From an uncultured Bacteroidales bacterium (GTDB taxonomy: Bacteria > Bacteroidota > Bacteroidia > Bacteroidales > UBA932), in NCBI GenBank assembly GCA_944325445.1, contig CALVAG010000002.1, positions 124,001 through 188,000 on the forward strand: a stretch of 64,000 nucleotides of DNA, given 5' to 3'. Made by a program: the position numbers and the translations under genes. The notes under the pieces were generated by a model. It made no database searches. It had not been told where the DNA came from and saw only the letters and a list, made by a program, of their open reading frames with translations. Positions 1-9,182 of the stretch are shown here, in pieces (position 1 is the stretch's first letter; each line of letters starts with the position of its first letter).

Positions 1-12
1 AAATTAATTGTT

Positions 13-2061
13 ATGCCTGATTGCAGAGGATTGTCATTCGCCCTTTTTTTGTCTGTTGTGCCGTTGGCTGCAACAATATCTGCTGCTTCCGTGCCGGTTT
101 ATGAAGGGCATACCATGTCGGACGGCTTTGATGCGGATTCGGTGCAGCAGCTGGAAAGCGTATATGTCACGGCGCATAAGAGCGTACCTAAAATCATACC
201 GGCCCAAAGGCTGGCCGGAGAGCGGCTCCAGAGGTTAAGCGCCCATTCGGTAGCAGATGCCATACGCTATTTTTCCGGCGTGCAGATAAAGGACTACGGA
301 GGTGTGGGCGGTCTCAAAAGCGTAAATATCCGCAGTCTGGGAAGCCAGCATGTAGGAGTTTTTTATGACGGAGTGGAGATAGGGAATGCCCAGAACGGGA
401 TAGTCGATTTGGGCAAATTTTCATTGGACAATATGGAAGCGGTCTCCCTCTACAATGGCCAGAAAAGCTCCATATTCCAAAGCGCAAAGGACTTTGCATC
501 GGCCGGCTCCATTTATCTGCAATCCAGGACTCCGTTCTTCGGGGAGGGAAAGAAGAATAATTTCAAGGCTGCGGTCAAAGGCGGGTCGTTCGGGACCGTA
601 AACCCGTCATTGTTGTGGGAGAGGAGAATCGGGGAGAATCTCTCCATGCAGATAAGTACGGAGTATCTTTATACAACTGGCAAATATAAATTCAGCTATT
701 CAAAGAGAGACGGTTATGATACCACCGAGGTAAGAAAAAACGGCGATGTCAGGTATTACAGGGCGGAAGCCTCTCTCTTTGGGAATATAGAAGACGGAAG
801 ATGGCAGGCGAAAGCCTACTTTTATGATTCCGAAAGAGGGTATCCCGGAGCGTCCGTAAGGGAAGAGCCGGGTAAATACAGGCATCAGGACCGGCAATGG
901 GATAGGAATTTTTTCCTGCAGTGGAGATTCCATAAAGAGATTTCCAGGTTTTACAGAATGCAGCTGAATGCCAAATATGCATACGATTATCTGCATTATC
1001 TGTCGGACCCGAGGCTGGACGTTACCACAATGTATGTAGACAACCGATACAGGCAGCAGGAACTCTATTTTTCATCGGTAAACGGGTTCAGGCTTTTTGA
1101 ATGGTGGAGCATGAATCTGTCGGCAGACCTGCAATACAATACTCTCAATGCAGACCTGACGGATTTTGCCTATCCCGACAGATATACCCTCCTTGCAGCC
1201 CTTGCCACCTCATTCGACTGGGGAAAATTAAAGGTTCAGGGAAGCCTGCTCAATACCTTTGTTACGGAGAGCGTGAAAAAGGGGAAACCGGCTCCGGATA
1301 AAAACGAACTGACCCCGACAGTTGTAGCCTCTTACAGACCGTTCGATAATAGCGGTCTCACTTTCAGGGCCTTCTATAAGCGGATATTCAGGATGCCTAC
1401 CCTGAATGATCTCTACTATACCTTTATCGGAAACAAACAGCTCAATCCCGAATATACTACCCAATATAATATCGGAGCCTGCTATGAAAAGAGCCTGAAC
1501 GGCAGATTCTGGAAAAAAGTAAAGGTACAGGCGGATCTCTATTACAATGAAGTTGAAGACAAGATAATTGCAGTGCCTGCATCGAACCAGTTCCGGTGGA
1601 CGATGCTGAATCTGGGCTATGTGGAGATTCGCGGTGCAGATGTTTCGGCGGAAGTTTCAGCCAGTATAGCTAAGGTTTCCCTCAATTTGCTTGCGAGCTA
1701 CACATATCAGAAGGCACAGGATTTTACAGACCGCGAAAGCAGCTATTACGGCGGGCAGATACCGTATATCCCCTGGCATAGCGGCTCGGTGGTTTTCGGG
1801 GCCGTATATGGCTTGTGGAGTTTTAACTACAGTTTCATCTATACTGGCGAAAGGTATGAATCATCTGCAAACATTCCGGAAAATTATGCCCAGCCGTGGT
1901 ACACGAGCGATCTCTCCCTTGCAAAAAGGTTCGATGTAGGGGATTGCAAGTTGCAGCTTGCTGCGGAGGTGAACAATATTTTCAACCAGCAGTATGAGGT
2001 GGTGCAGTGTTACCCCATGCCCGGAACCAATTTCAGGATAACGGTATCGGTTATGTTTTAA
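13..2061 (+). CDS. TonB-dependent outer membrane receptor, BtuB-like
   Basis: A 682-residue outer membrane transporter that would import a scarce ligand using TonB energy. Residues about 1-24 form a signal peptide, residues about 50-165 a plug domain (with the runs NIRSLGSQHVGVFYDGVEIG and GVQIKDYGG), and the rest a beta-barrel ending in a terminal Phe. There is no N-terminal carboxypeptidase-like domain and no SusD partner, which argues against a glycan system. The next genes encode a beta-propeller lipoprotein and a PKD surface lipoprotein, the arrangement known from Bacteroides cobamide loci (BtuB next to BtuG), so vitamin B12 is the inferred ligand. A cobalamin riboswitch would lie left of the window and cannot be seen. 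TonB receptor is certain; substrate is inference. Confidence 0.85.
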   Translation: MPDCRGLSFALFLSVVPLAATISAASVPVYEGHTMSDGFDADSVQQLESVYVTAHKSVPKIIPAQRLAGERLQRLSAHSVADAIRYFSGVQIKDYGGVGGLKSVNIRSLGSQHVGVFYDGVEIGNAQNGIVDLGKFSLDNMEAVSLYNGQKSSIFQSAKDFASAGSIYLQSRTPFFGEGKKNNFKAAVKGGSFGTVNPSLLWERRIGENLSMQISTEYLYTTGKYKFSYSKRDGYDTTEVRKNGDVRYYRAEASLFGNIEDGRWQAKAYFYDSERGYPGASVREEPGKYRHQDRQWDRNFFLQWRFHKEISRFYRMQLNAKYAYDYLHYLSDPRLDVTTMYVDNRYRQQELYFSSVNGFRLFEWWSMNLSADLQYNTLNADLTDFAYPDRYTLLAALATSFDWGKLKVQGSLLNTFVTESVKKGKPAPDKNELTPTVVASYRPFDNSGLTFRAFYKRIFRMPTLNDLYYTFIGNKQLNPEYTTQYNIGACYEKSLNGRFWKKVKVQADLYYNEVEDKIIAVPASNQFRWTMLNLGYVEIRGADVSAEVSASIAKVSLNLLASYTYQKAQDFTDRESSYYGGQIPYIPWHSGSVVFGAVYGLWSFNYSFIYTGERYESSANIPENYAQPWYTSDLSLAKRFDVGDCKLQLAAEVNNIFNQQYEVVQCYPMPGTNFRITVSVMF

Positions 2062-2077
2062 TGTGAATTTGTACGAA

Positions 2078-3244
2078 ATGAATATGATAATGATTAACAG
2101 AGTTCCGACATTTATTTTAGCATTGTTGCTTCTTTTTTCATGCAGAAAAGCAGATGTGATTGTTCCGCCGGAAGAGAAACCGGTTGCACCTGGCGGCGAG
2201 GGCAACGAAATAACCGGCTTTTATCTTCTGAACGAAGGCAATATGGGCAGCAACAAGGCTACCATAGATTACTTCGATTACGAATCGGGCATTTATTCCA
2301 AAAACATTTTCGCAGAGAGAAATTCCGGTGTAGTGAAGGAATTGGGAGATGTGGGCAATGATATTCAGATTTACGGAAACAAGTTGTATGTAGTCGTAAA
2401 CTGTTCCCATTTTGTTGAGGTAATGGATTCAAAGACAGCAAAACACATTGCCACTATCCCGATTCCCAACTGCCGGTATATAGAGTTCGCCGGTAAATAT
2501 GCCTATGTCTCTTCCTATGCAGGTCCTGTGGAGTTGGACCCGAATTACAGGCTGGGCTATGTGGCCAAAGTCGATACGGCCACACTTGAGGTGGTGGCGG
2601 AGTGTACGGTAGGCTATCAGCCCGAAGATATGGCCATATGCAACGGCAAACTCTATGTGGCAAATTCGGGCGGTTACAGGGCGCCGGACTACGACAACAG
2701 GGTTTCTGTTATAGATTTAGAGAGTTTCCGGGTAGTCAGGACAATGGAAGTCGGCATAAACCTGCACAGAATGGCGCAGGACGGTTATGGAAACATATAT
2801 GTCTCCTCGAGGGGAGATTATTACGGAACACCGTCGAAGACCTTTATTATAGATTCCGACAGAGATATTGTGACAGACACCCTGCATACTTTGCCGAACA
2901 GCAATATGGCGACAGGTGGGGATTCCCTTTATGTACTGAGCAATGAATTCAATTATATGACGAACAGCTGGACGGTTTCGTACGCGATTTTCGATATGGC
3001 TCAAAAGCGTGTCGTTTCCAGAAATTTCATATCTGACGGTACGGAAAAGAGGATAAAGACCCCATACGGGTTGGCTGTCAATCCTCAGACAAGGGAGATT
3101 TTCGTGACAGATGCAGGGGATTATGTAACTCCCGGAACGCTTTATTGCTTCGACAGATACGGGAAACTGAAATGGAATACGGTTACGGGAGACATACCTG
3201 CCCATTTTGCATTTACAGAATCAAAGGTGGATTTAAATAATTAA
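2078..3244 (+). CDS. Surface lipoprotein with YncE/DUF5074-like beta-propeller (BtuG-like)
   Basis: About 388 residues. A hydrophobic leader ends in the lipobox LLFSC, so the mature protein is lipid-anchored. The body is made of repeated beta-propeller blades (KLYVVVNCSHFVEVMD, KLYVANSGGY, NIYVSSRGDYYG), as in YncE and DUF5074 proteins. In Bacteroides, BtuG proteins of this shape cap BtuB and bind cobamides with very high affinity; position directly behind a TonB receptor fits that role. The reading frame is open from GTG 2063, but ATG 2078 gives a normal signal peptide; ATG 2084 or 2090 are also possible. The coding start nearly touches the receptor stop, so the two are co-translated. Fold is well supported, ligand inferred. 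Confidence 0.75.
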   Translation: MNMIMINRVPTFILALLLLFSCRKADVIVPPEEKPVAPGGEGNEITGFYLLNEGNMGSNKATIDYFDYESGIYSKNIFAERNSGVVKELGDVGNDIQIYGNKLYVVVNCSHFVEVMDSKTAKHIATIPIPNCRYIEFAGKYAYVSSYAGPVELDPNYRLGYVAKVDTATLEVVAECTVGYQPEDMAICNGKLYVANSGGYRAPDYDNRVSVIDLESFRVVRTMEVGINLHRMAQDGYGNIYVSSRGDYYGTPSKTFIIDSDRDIVTDTLHTLPNSNMATGGDSLYVLSNEFNYMTNSWTVSYAIFDMAQKRVVSRNFISDGTEKRIKTPYGLAVNPQTREIFVTDAGDYVTPGTLYCFDRYGKLKWNTVTGDIPAHFAFTESKVDLNN

Positions 3245-3256
3245 TCAAATAAAATA

Positions 3257-5002
3257 ATGGAAATGAAAAAAATCATGAATTTCGGCATTCTTGCAATGTC
3301 GCTTTTTTGGGGATTTCTCCTCACCTCCTGCGAGGATGAGCCCGCCGGAGGAAAACCTCCTGTAATCTTTTTAGACAACGAGGAGGTATCCTACAGCGTA
3401 AAGGCCGGCAGACAGATAACGATTGCTCCCGAATACGAAAATGCAGAGGAGGCTTTCTTTGCATGGAAATTGGACGGAAGCATTATCTCTGCGGAGCCTT
3501 CGCTTGTCTTCTCTTCTGCAGAGATAGGAACCTATTACGTAGAGCTTAGCGTTATCAACGGCTATGGCACAGCCTATTCCGAAGTACAGATTTCCGTAGT
3601 GGAACTGGCGGTACCGCAAATTTCTCTTGCAGTGCCGCAAGAGGGGTATGTTACCATAGAGGGGGGAACGCTTCTTCTGGAGCCTGTTATAGAAAACGGA
3701 GATGGGGCGACGTTCGCATGGTATGTGAACGGGACCGAGACGGCCTCGACTCAGGATTTCTCTTTTGTCGCAGAAAAAGCAGGAACATATACTCTCAAGC
3801 TTGTGGCAAGCTCAGAAGACGGTTCTTCGGAAATAGAATTTGAGGTAAAAGTATATACCGCAGAACAGATGCCTTTCAGCTGGGATTTCGAATATGAGAC
3901 ATTCAACGTTGCGGCAGGGCGTACTATACGCATCAAGGCGTTTGACGTGAAGAACGATTTCGGGGCGGAATATATATGGAAGGTAGACGGGAAAGAGGTC
4001 CAGCGCGGAAGTTCTACCGAGTATCTCTATACCGCTCCTGCGGCCTCCGAGATAAAGGCCGGGAGCGTTACGGCTGTTTCCGTCACCATGAAAAATCAGT
4101 ATGCGGAGGTAACCAAAGAGTTGAAGATAAACAACTGCCCGGCTGAAGGAACATACAAGAGAACGGCAACCGGTGCAAGCAATGCAAAATTCAACAAGGT
4201 TTACGAATTTTTGCCGGCTCCTGGCCAGTTCATAAATGAAGGATATGTTGCAGCAACAATGGACGAGGCTGTGGCGTATGCAGAGAGCCGGCTGCAGAGC
4301 GGGAACAGCTACGTGAGCCTGGGCGGTTTTGGCGGCTATATAGTGGTCGGATTTGACCATAGCATAGAGAATGACGGGAGTTACAATATTCAGATAAAGG
4401 GTAACTCATTCAATGGTTCATCGGAACCGGGCATAGTATGGGTCATGCAGGATGAGAACGGAGACGGTCTTCCCAACGATACTTGGTATGAGCTGAAAGG
4501 AAGCGAATACGGGACCAGCACGGAAACCCGCGATTACTGTATTACCTATTACCGGCCTAAGGCTGCCCAGATGCCGGTCTTATGGGAAGACAACAAGGGA
4601 GGCAGCGGCTATATAGATTATCTGGGCTCTTTCCACAGACAAGATTATTATTATCCTGAATGGGTGGAAGAAGATTCATATACATTGCGGGGAACATGTC
4701 TGTCTCCAAGGAACGAGGAGACACGCCCCGGCTACTGGTTCAACGGAAGCTTCGACTGGGGTTATGCAGACAATTTCGGTTCAGACAGGCTTACCGACGA
4801 TGACAATTATGCCGCCGCCGCAAATGGCAACCATTTTAAAATAGATGATGCCGTAACATTCGATGGAAAACCGGCAGACCTTAAATATGTAGATTTCGTG
4901 AAGGTGCAGTGTGCGGTGAACGCAAAATCGGGCATGTTGGGGGAGATTTCCACCGAAGTTTTGGATTTCAATGACTTCAACATATTGAAAAATCAGCAGT
5001 AA
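3257..5002 (+). CDS. PKD-like repeat surface lipoprotein of the receptor locus
   Basis: A 581-residue lipoprotein with lipobox LLTSC (Cys25) followed by acidic residues (EDEPAG), a pattern consistent with export to the cell surface. Residues about 30-300 hold three immunoglobulin/PKD-like repeats (recurring ISLAVPQEG, TYTLKLVASSEDG and similar strands). The C-terminal half, about 310-581, is a separate globular region with GGFGGYIVVGFDHSI and SSEPGIVWVMQDENGDG. Proteins with this C-terminal region are annotated as cell surface proteins in Bacteroidales. It sits 12 nt behind the propeller gene and is surely in the same operon. A role as an accessory cobamide-capture protein is inferred from position only; the family has no enzyme motif that I can recognise. 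Confidence 0.7.
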   Translation: MEMKKIMNFGILAMSLFWGFLLTSCEDEPAGGKPPVIFLDNEEVSYSVKAGRQITIAPEYENAEEAFFAWKLDGSIISAEPSLVFSSAEIGTYYVELSVINGYGTAYSEVQISVVELAVPQISLAVPQEGYVTIEGGTLLLEPVIENGDGATFAWYVNGTETASTQDFSFVAEKAGTYTLKLVASSEDGSSEIEFEVKVYTAEQMPFSWDFEYETFNVAAGRTIRIKAFDVKNDFGAEYIWKVDGKEVQRGSSTEYLYTAPAASEIKAGSVTAVSVTMKNQYAEVTKELKINNCPAEGTYKRTATGASNAKFNKVYEFLPAPGQFINEGYVAATMDEAVAYAESRLQSGNSYVSLGGFGGYIVVGFDHSIENDGSYNIQIKGNSFNGSSEPGIVWVMQDENGDGLPNDTWYELKGSEYGTSTETRDYCITYYRPKAAQMPVLWEDNKGGSGYIDYLGSFHRQDYYYPEWVEEDSYTLRGTCLSPRNEETRPGYWFNGSFDWGYADNFGSDRLTDDDNYAAAANGNHFKIDDAVTFDGKPADLKYVDFVKVQCAVNAKSGMLGEISTEVLDFNDFNILKNQQ

Positions 5003-5023
5003 CAATCCAATGACAGACTATTT

Positions 5024-7084
5024 ATGAAAAAGATATTCAATATAATGTTTTTTTGCGCGTTTGTCTCACTCTTTGCAGGATGCGACAAGGAGGAGTCTCC
5101 CTTTGAGGGGAGCGATGCGCATATTCTCTCTTTTTCGCTCACAACTACAGACGGGGTAAAGTACAGTGCATCCATAGATGCCGGCAATATTCTGGTAACA
5201 GTACCGTCGGGAACTTCTCTCTCCGGAGCTTCTGTGGAGTATGACTTGTGTGAAAATGCAAGTATAAATCCAGACCCGGCTTCGATTTCAGACTGGAACA
5301 GTGAATATCTGTTCAGGGTGGAAGCATACAATGGAGGCTATGAAAGCTACAGATATAGTGTAAAGTATACAGAAAATGTTGAAAACGAAACCATTGTCTT
5401 TACAACGCAGGCAGAAATTGATGCTTTTGCCTCTTCAGGCACGACAATAGTCAACGGTTCGGTAATAATAGGTGCAGAAAAGGAACCCGCTTCACAATAT
5501 GACACAATCAAAAACGTGGAAGCACTCGCTTCCTTGAAAGAGATAGGTGCAAATCTTGTAATAAGAGGTACTTATAAGGGAAGTAATGTTGACGGCCTGG
5601 CAAATCTTGAAAGGGCAGGAGGCCTCTATGTGGGGCGCGAAGATGAAAAGTGCCCGCTCGAAAAAGGTTTTGACCTTTCACTCCCCAATCTGGTTTCGGC
5701 AACCGATATCATTGTAGTCTGCGATAGTGTTGCCAGAATCTCTTTCCCGTCTCTTGCAACGGTGAACAATAAATTCTATGTAAATTCAAAATCGGTGGAG
5801 GAGATTGAGACTGGCGCACTGCAGGAGTGCTTGGGAGATGTTACGATAGAAGGCAAGTCGCAAGGGAGTTCTTCAAACAGCGGAACGAGTGTAAACCAAA
5901 AACTTACAGAACTTTCGTTCCCTGCCCTGAAAACAGTTTACGGAAATCTGTCGGTAAATAATATATGGAGTCTTTCCAATGCAGATTTTCCTCTGCTTTC
6001 AGAAGTGAAGGGTTCACTTTCCCTTACATATCTGTACGGTCTTAAAGAGCTGGAACTTCCATCGCTGCGGATGACAGGCGGAGATATGAAAATAACTTCC
6101 AATGATGCAATGGTTTCATTCTCTGCGCCATTGCTTAAAGGCGCAGGGTCGCTTTCCGTTGCCTCGTCGGGGAGCTCATACATAAATCTGACAGATATTG
6201 CGCTTGGTTCCATTGAAGAGGTCAATGGCAATTTTTCCATTAAATACGGCTCAATGGAGAATCTCTCGTTTCCAAAATTGAGGAAAATTGCAGGAAAACT
6301 CGAGCTTTCTACCTTTTATTTTTTGGAAACCCTCTCTTTTGGCTCTTTGGAAGAGTGCGGAGAACTTTCGATTACATCCATTGCCAATGTAAGGGAGCTG
6401 GATTTTTCAAAGGTGGTGCAGACAGGGGCCATTGCGTTAAGCGGCTGCACTGGGCTGGTGAGGATGAACTCTCCGAAGATCGTGACAGGCAATCTTTCCA
6501 TTACCAATGCATCTGCAAATGCGGAGGATATGTTCCTGACAGAAATGACGGGGCTCGATACCGTAAGGGGAACTCTCAGGATTACAGCGGCCAACTTTAC
6601 CGAAATAGAGATTCCCCATATAAAATCGATAGGAGCGTTTTCACATACAAGCGGAACAAAACTTGTGGCCTTGCGCCTGCCCGATGCAGATACCATAGGC
6701 ACTCTTACGTTAAGCAACCTTACTGCATTGACAACATTCGAGGCGCCTGTGCTCAGATGTACCGGTTCGTTTTCGATGAGCAATCTGCAAAAGATTGAAA
6801 ATATCAATGTGCCGCTTTTGGAGTCTGCCGGCACACTGTTCAAATTTTACGGGGGGAGCTCCTCATCGACGGCTTCGCGAAGTGCGGTTACAAAATTGGA
6901 CTGGTTCGCCTCCCTAAAAAAGGCAGACAGGGTCGAAGTCCGCTATTGCGGAAACCTTACGGACTTTACCGGACTCTCCTCTTTGGCAGACAACCTTTCG
7001 GATGAAAGCGCATGGGCGGTAAGCGGAAACAGATACAATCCCACCCTTGCAGATATGAAAAACGGAAAATATACCATGCAATAG
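5024..7084 (+). CDS. Leucine-rich-repeat-like surface lipoprotein, copy 1
   Basis: A 686-residue lipoprotein with lipobox LFAGC (Cys20) followed by DKEES, which matches the K-(D/E)2 type lipoprotein export signal of Bacteroides, so it is probably surface exposed. Residues about 30-115 form a small beta domain resembling DUF5018 (YDLCENASINPDP). The remainder is a long solenoid of roughly 22-residue repeats of the type LSFPALKTVYGNLSVNN, like receptor-L or BspA-type leucine-rich repeats. The protein ends in CGNLTDFTGL and a short tail. It is a clear paralogue of the next gene. Such repeats usually bind proteins or ligands; no catalytic residues are apparent. Function unknown; it may be an accessory protein of the receptor locus. 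Confidence 0.7.
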   Translation: MKKIFNIMFFCAFVSLFAGCDKEESPFEGSDAHILSFSLTTTDGVKYSASIDAGNILVTVPSGTSLSGASVEYDLCENASINPDPASISDWNSEYLFRVEAYNGGYESYRYSVKYTENVENETIVFTTQAEIDAFASSGTTIVNGSVIIGAEKEPASQYDTIKNVEALASLKEIGANLVIRGTYKGSNVDGLANLERAGGLYVGREDEKCPLEKGFDLSLPNLVSATDIIVVCDSVARISFPSLATVNNKFYVNSKSVEEIETGALQECLGDVTIEGKSQGSSSNSGTSVNQKLTELSFPALKTVYGNLSVNNIWSLSNADFPLLSEVKGSLSLTYLYGLKELELPSLRMTGGDMKITSNDAMVSFSAPLLKGAGSLSVASSGSSYINLTDIALGSIEEVNGNFSIKYGSMENLSFPKLRKIAGKLELSTFYFLETLSFGSLEECGELSITSIANVRELDFSKVVQTGAIALSGCTGLVRMNSPKIVTGNLSITNASANAEDMFLTEMTGLDTVRGTLRITAANFTEIEIPHIKSIGAFSHTSGTKLVALRLPDADTIGTLTLSNLTALTTFEAPVLRCTGSFSMSNLQKIENINVPLLESAGTLFKFYGGSSSSTASRSAVTKLDWFASLKKADRVEVRYCGNLTDFTGLSSLADNLSDESAWAVSGNRYNPTLADMKNGKYTMQ

Positions 7085-7094
7085 AACAGACAAG

Positions 7095-9125
7095 ATGAAA
7101 AAGATATCAATAATAATGTTTTTGTCGCTCGCTGCCTCTCTTTTTACAGCTTGCGACAAAGAAAACAATGATTTTATCGGCAGCGACAACTATTTGAATT
7201 CGTTCTCTCTGGAAAAAGACGGAGTTGTGTACCATGCAGAAATCATAAACAATCTTATTACCCTGACAGTTCCTCAGGAGGCGGATTTGCAGGGTGCAAC
7301 TGCCAGATATGAGATATGCGAACTGGCTACGATATCGCCGGACCCTGCAACCGTTGAGGAATGGAATCAGGCATGCCTTTTTACCGTTACCTCGTATAGC
7401 GGACAGGCAAGGAACTATAACTATTCCGTGGTGCGTGACGAAAAGGTTTCCGGCGGAAATGTGATACTGGCCACGCAGGCGGAACTGGAGGCCTTTGCCG
7501 CAGAGAAGGTAAAGATCCTTGAAGGCAATCTTATAATAGGCGAAAAAACGGTTCCGGCAACGGAATACGATACCGTAAAGAACCTCTCTTCTCTGGCTTC
7601 TCTTACGGAGGTCAGGGGAAATATAGTAATCAACAATTCTTTCGGAGGAATGAACCTCGACGGGCTGCATAATGTCAGGTATGCGGGAAATCTTTATATA
7701 GGCGATGAGGAGAATGCTTTCGACAACGGAAAAGAGAGCCTCCTTTCCATTGAACTGCCTGCCCTTGAAACGGTTGCCGGCCAGATAACGGTAAATTCGG
7801 AAAAGGTCGGCCGGATTTGTTTCAGCGCCCTTTCCGAGGCGATGTCTCTATACGTAAACGGAAAGAATTTCAATGGAATTTCTCTGCCGCTTTTAAAGAC
7901 CGTATTCGGCAACTTTACAGTTTCTTCGGGAACAACGGCTTCGGCAGCCAACGGGAACATTACGGAGTTTTCATTGCCGGCTCTGGAGAGTGTAGGAGGT
8001 AATTTTACTCTGCAAACCTTGTCCAATCTCTCCTCCCTCTCCTTGCCGGTGCTGAAAACCATATCGGGAAAACTCAATTTTAAATTGCTGCCTTTGGTAG
8101 AGATTATCTCTTTTCCTGCTCTGGAGCGCGTCGGAGGGACTATTGCAGTCCCTTATGACATGAGCGGGTTGAAGAGTCTGCAAATGCCGGGGCTGAAAGA
8201 GGCCGGGGCCATAGATATAGACGGAAGAAACAACGCTCCCATAATCGAAACTCTCGATTTCTCTTCGCTCGAGCAGGTAAACGGAGCTTTTGCGCTCTCG
8301 TATCTGAATATCGCATCGCTTTCTCTGACATCCCTGTTCTCTGTGGATGGAACATTTGATTTGCGTTACATGCAATCGCTCAAGGAGTTGGATTTGCCTC
8401 TTCTTAAAACATGCAACGGGACATTTTACCTCTATTATATGGAAGGGCCGGAAGTGCTGGATATTTCAACTGTCGAAAATCTGCCCGAATTGCAGATAAT
8501 AGGTTCGCCAGCCATAAAAAAATGCAAGGCCCCGTCAAAAATTGCGGAAATCGAGATTAATGCGGCAAGCAAAGTAGCGGATATCATACCGTTGGAGGGG
8601 CTTGAAGAGGTAGAGAATCTTACTCTGAGCAATTTCAGAAATACGGAGATTATATTGGAAGGCTATGCAACGGCGATAAAGGGTGAACTTAAGATAGGCG
8701 CCTCTTCTGCAGGCAGAATCTCCATGCCGGATATAAGGAGATTGGGAAAACTTTCACTCTCTTTTTCTTCTGCCTTGAAAACTCTCGAGATGCCCGCTCT
8801 GGAGAAGATAGGAATATTCGAGATTAAAACGCCGTTGGTTGTGGAGAATATAAATGTTCCAAGACTGGAGGAGGTTACGGAGTCGCTGCTTATAAGCGGA
8901 GGTTCATCTTACAATAAAGGGAGGATCCCGATTACGAATCTGGATTTTCTGAATTCGCTCAAGGTAGCAGGCGCGGTAAAAATAGAGTATTGCGGAAACC
9001 TTACCGATTTTTCCGGCCTTAAAAATATATTGGCTTCCATTTCCGGGGAGAACTGGAGCGTGAAGGAGTGTGCGTATAACCCAACCTATGAAGATATGGT
9101 TGCCGGAAGGTATATCCTTGAATAG
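7095..9125 (+). CDS. Leucine-rich-repeat-like surface lipoprotein, copy 2
   Basis: A 676-residue lipoprotein, paralogous over its full length to the preceding gene: lipobox LFTAC (Cys20) plus DKENN, the same DUF5018-like N-terminal domain (ICELATISPDP), a solenoid of repeats such as LSLPVLKTISGKLNFKL, and the shared C-terminal CGNLTDFSGL plus YNPTYEDM. It starts 10 nt after copy 1 and seems to end the operon, since a strong promoter follows for the next gene. The two copies differ in most repeat positions, so this is an old duplication and not a recent one. Ligand-binding surface protein by inference; no enzyme function is visible. Confidence 0.7.
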   Translation: MKKISIIMFLSLAASLFTACDKENNDFIGSDNYLNSFSLEKDGVVYHAEIINNLITLTVPQEADLQGATARYEICELATISPDPATVEEWNQACLFTVTSYSGQARNYNYSVVRDEKVSGGNVILATQAELEAFAAEKVKILEGNLIIGEKTVPATEYDTVKNLSSLASLTEVRGNIVINNSFGGMNLDGLHNVRYAGNLYIGDEENAFDNGKESLLSIELPALETVAGQITVNSEKVGRICFSALSEAMSLYVNGKNFNGISLPLLKTVFGNFTVSSGTTASAANGNITEFSLPALESVGGNFTLQTLSNLSSLSLPVLKTISGKLNFKLLPLVEIISFPALERVGGTIAVPYDMSGLKSLQMPGLKEAGAIDIDGRNNAPIIETLDFSSLEQVNGAFALSYLNIASLSLTSLFSVDGTFDLRYMQSLKELDLPLLKTCNGTFYLYYMEGPEVLDISTVENLPELQIIGSPAIKKCKAPSKIAEIEINAASKVADIIPLEGLEEVENLTLSNFRNTEIILEGYATAIKGELKIGASSAGRISMPDIRRLGKLSLSFSSALKTLEMPALEKIGIFEIKTPLVVENINVPRLEEVTESLLISGGSSYNKGRIPITNLDFLNSLKVAGAVKIEYCGNLTDFSGLKNILASISGENWSVKECAYNPTYEDMVAGRYILE

Positions 9126-9128
9126 CGA

Positions 9129-9160
9129 TTTGCCATTATCGCGTTCCGCAACTATCTTTG
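9129..9160 (+). promoter_or_regulatory. Bacteroidota-type promoter for fhs
   Basis: TTTG at 9129-9132, a 20-nt spacer, and TATCTTTG at 9153-9160 match the -33/-7 consensus (TTTG, TAnnTTTG) of the phylum's primary sigma factor. Transcription would start near 9166, about 17 nt before the fhs ATG. It lies immediately after the lipoprotein stop codon, so fhs is transcribed independently. Confidence 0.7.
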
Positions 9161-9182
9161 CTGTGAAAAACCGGATAACATT

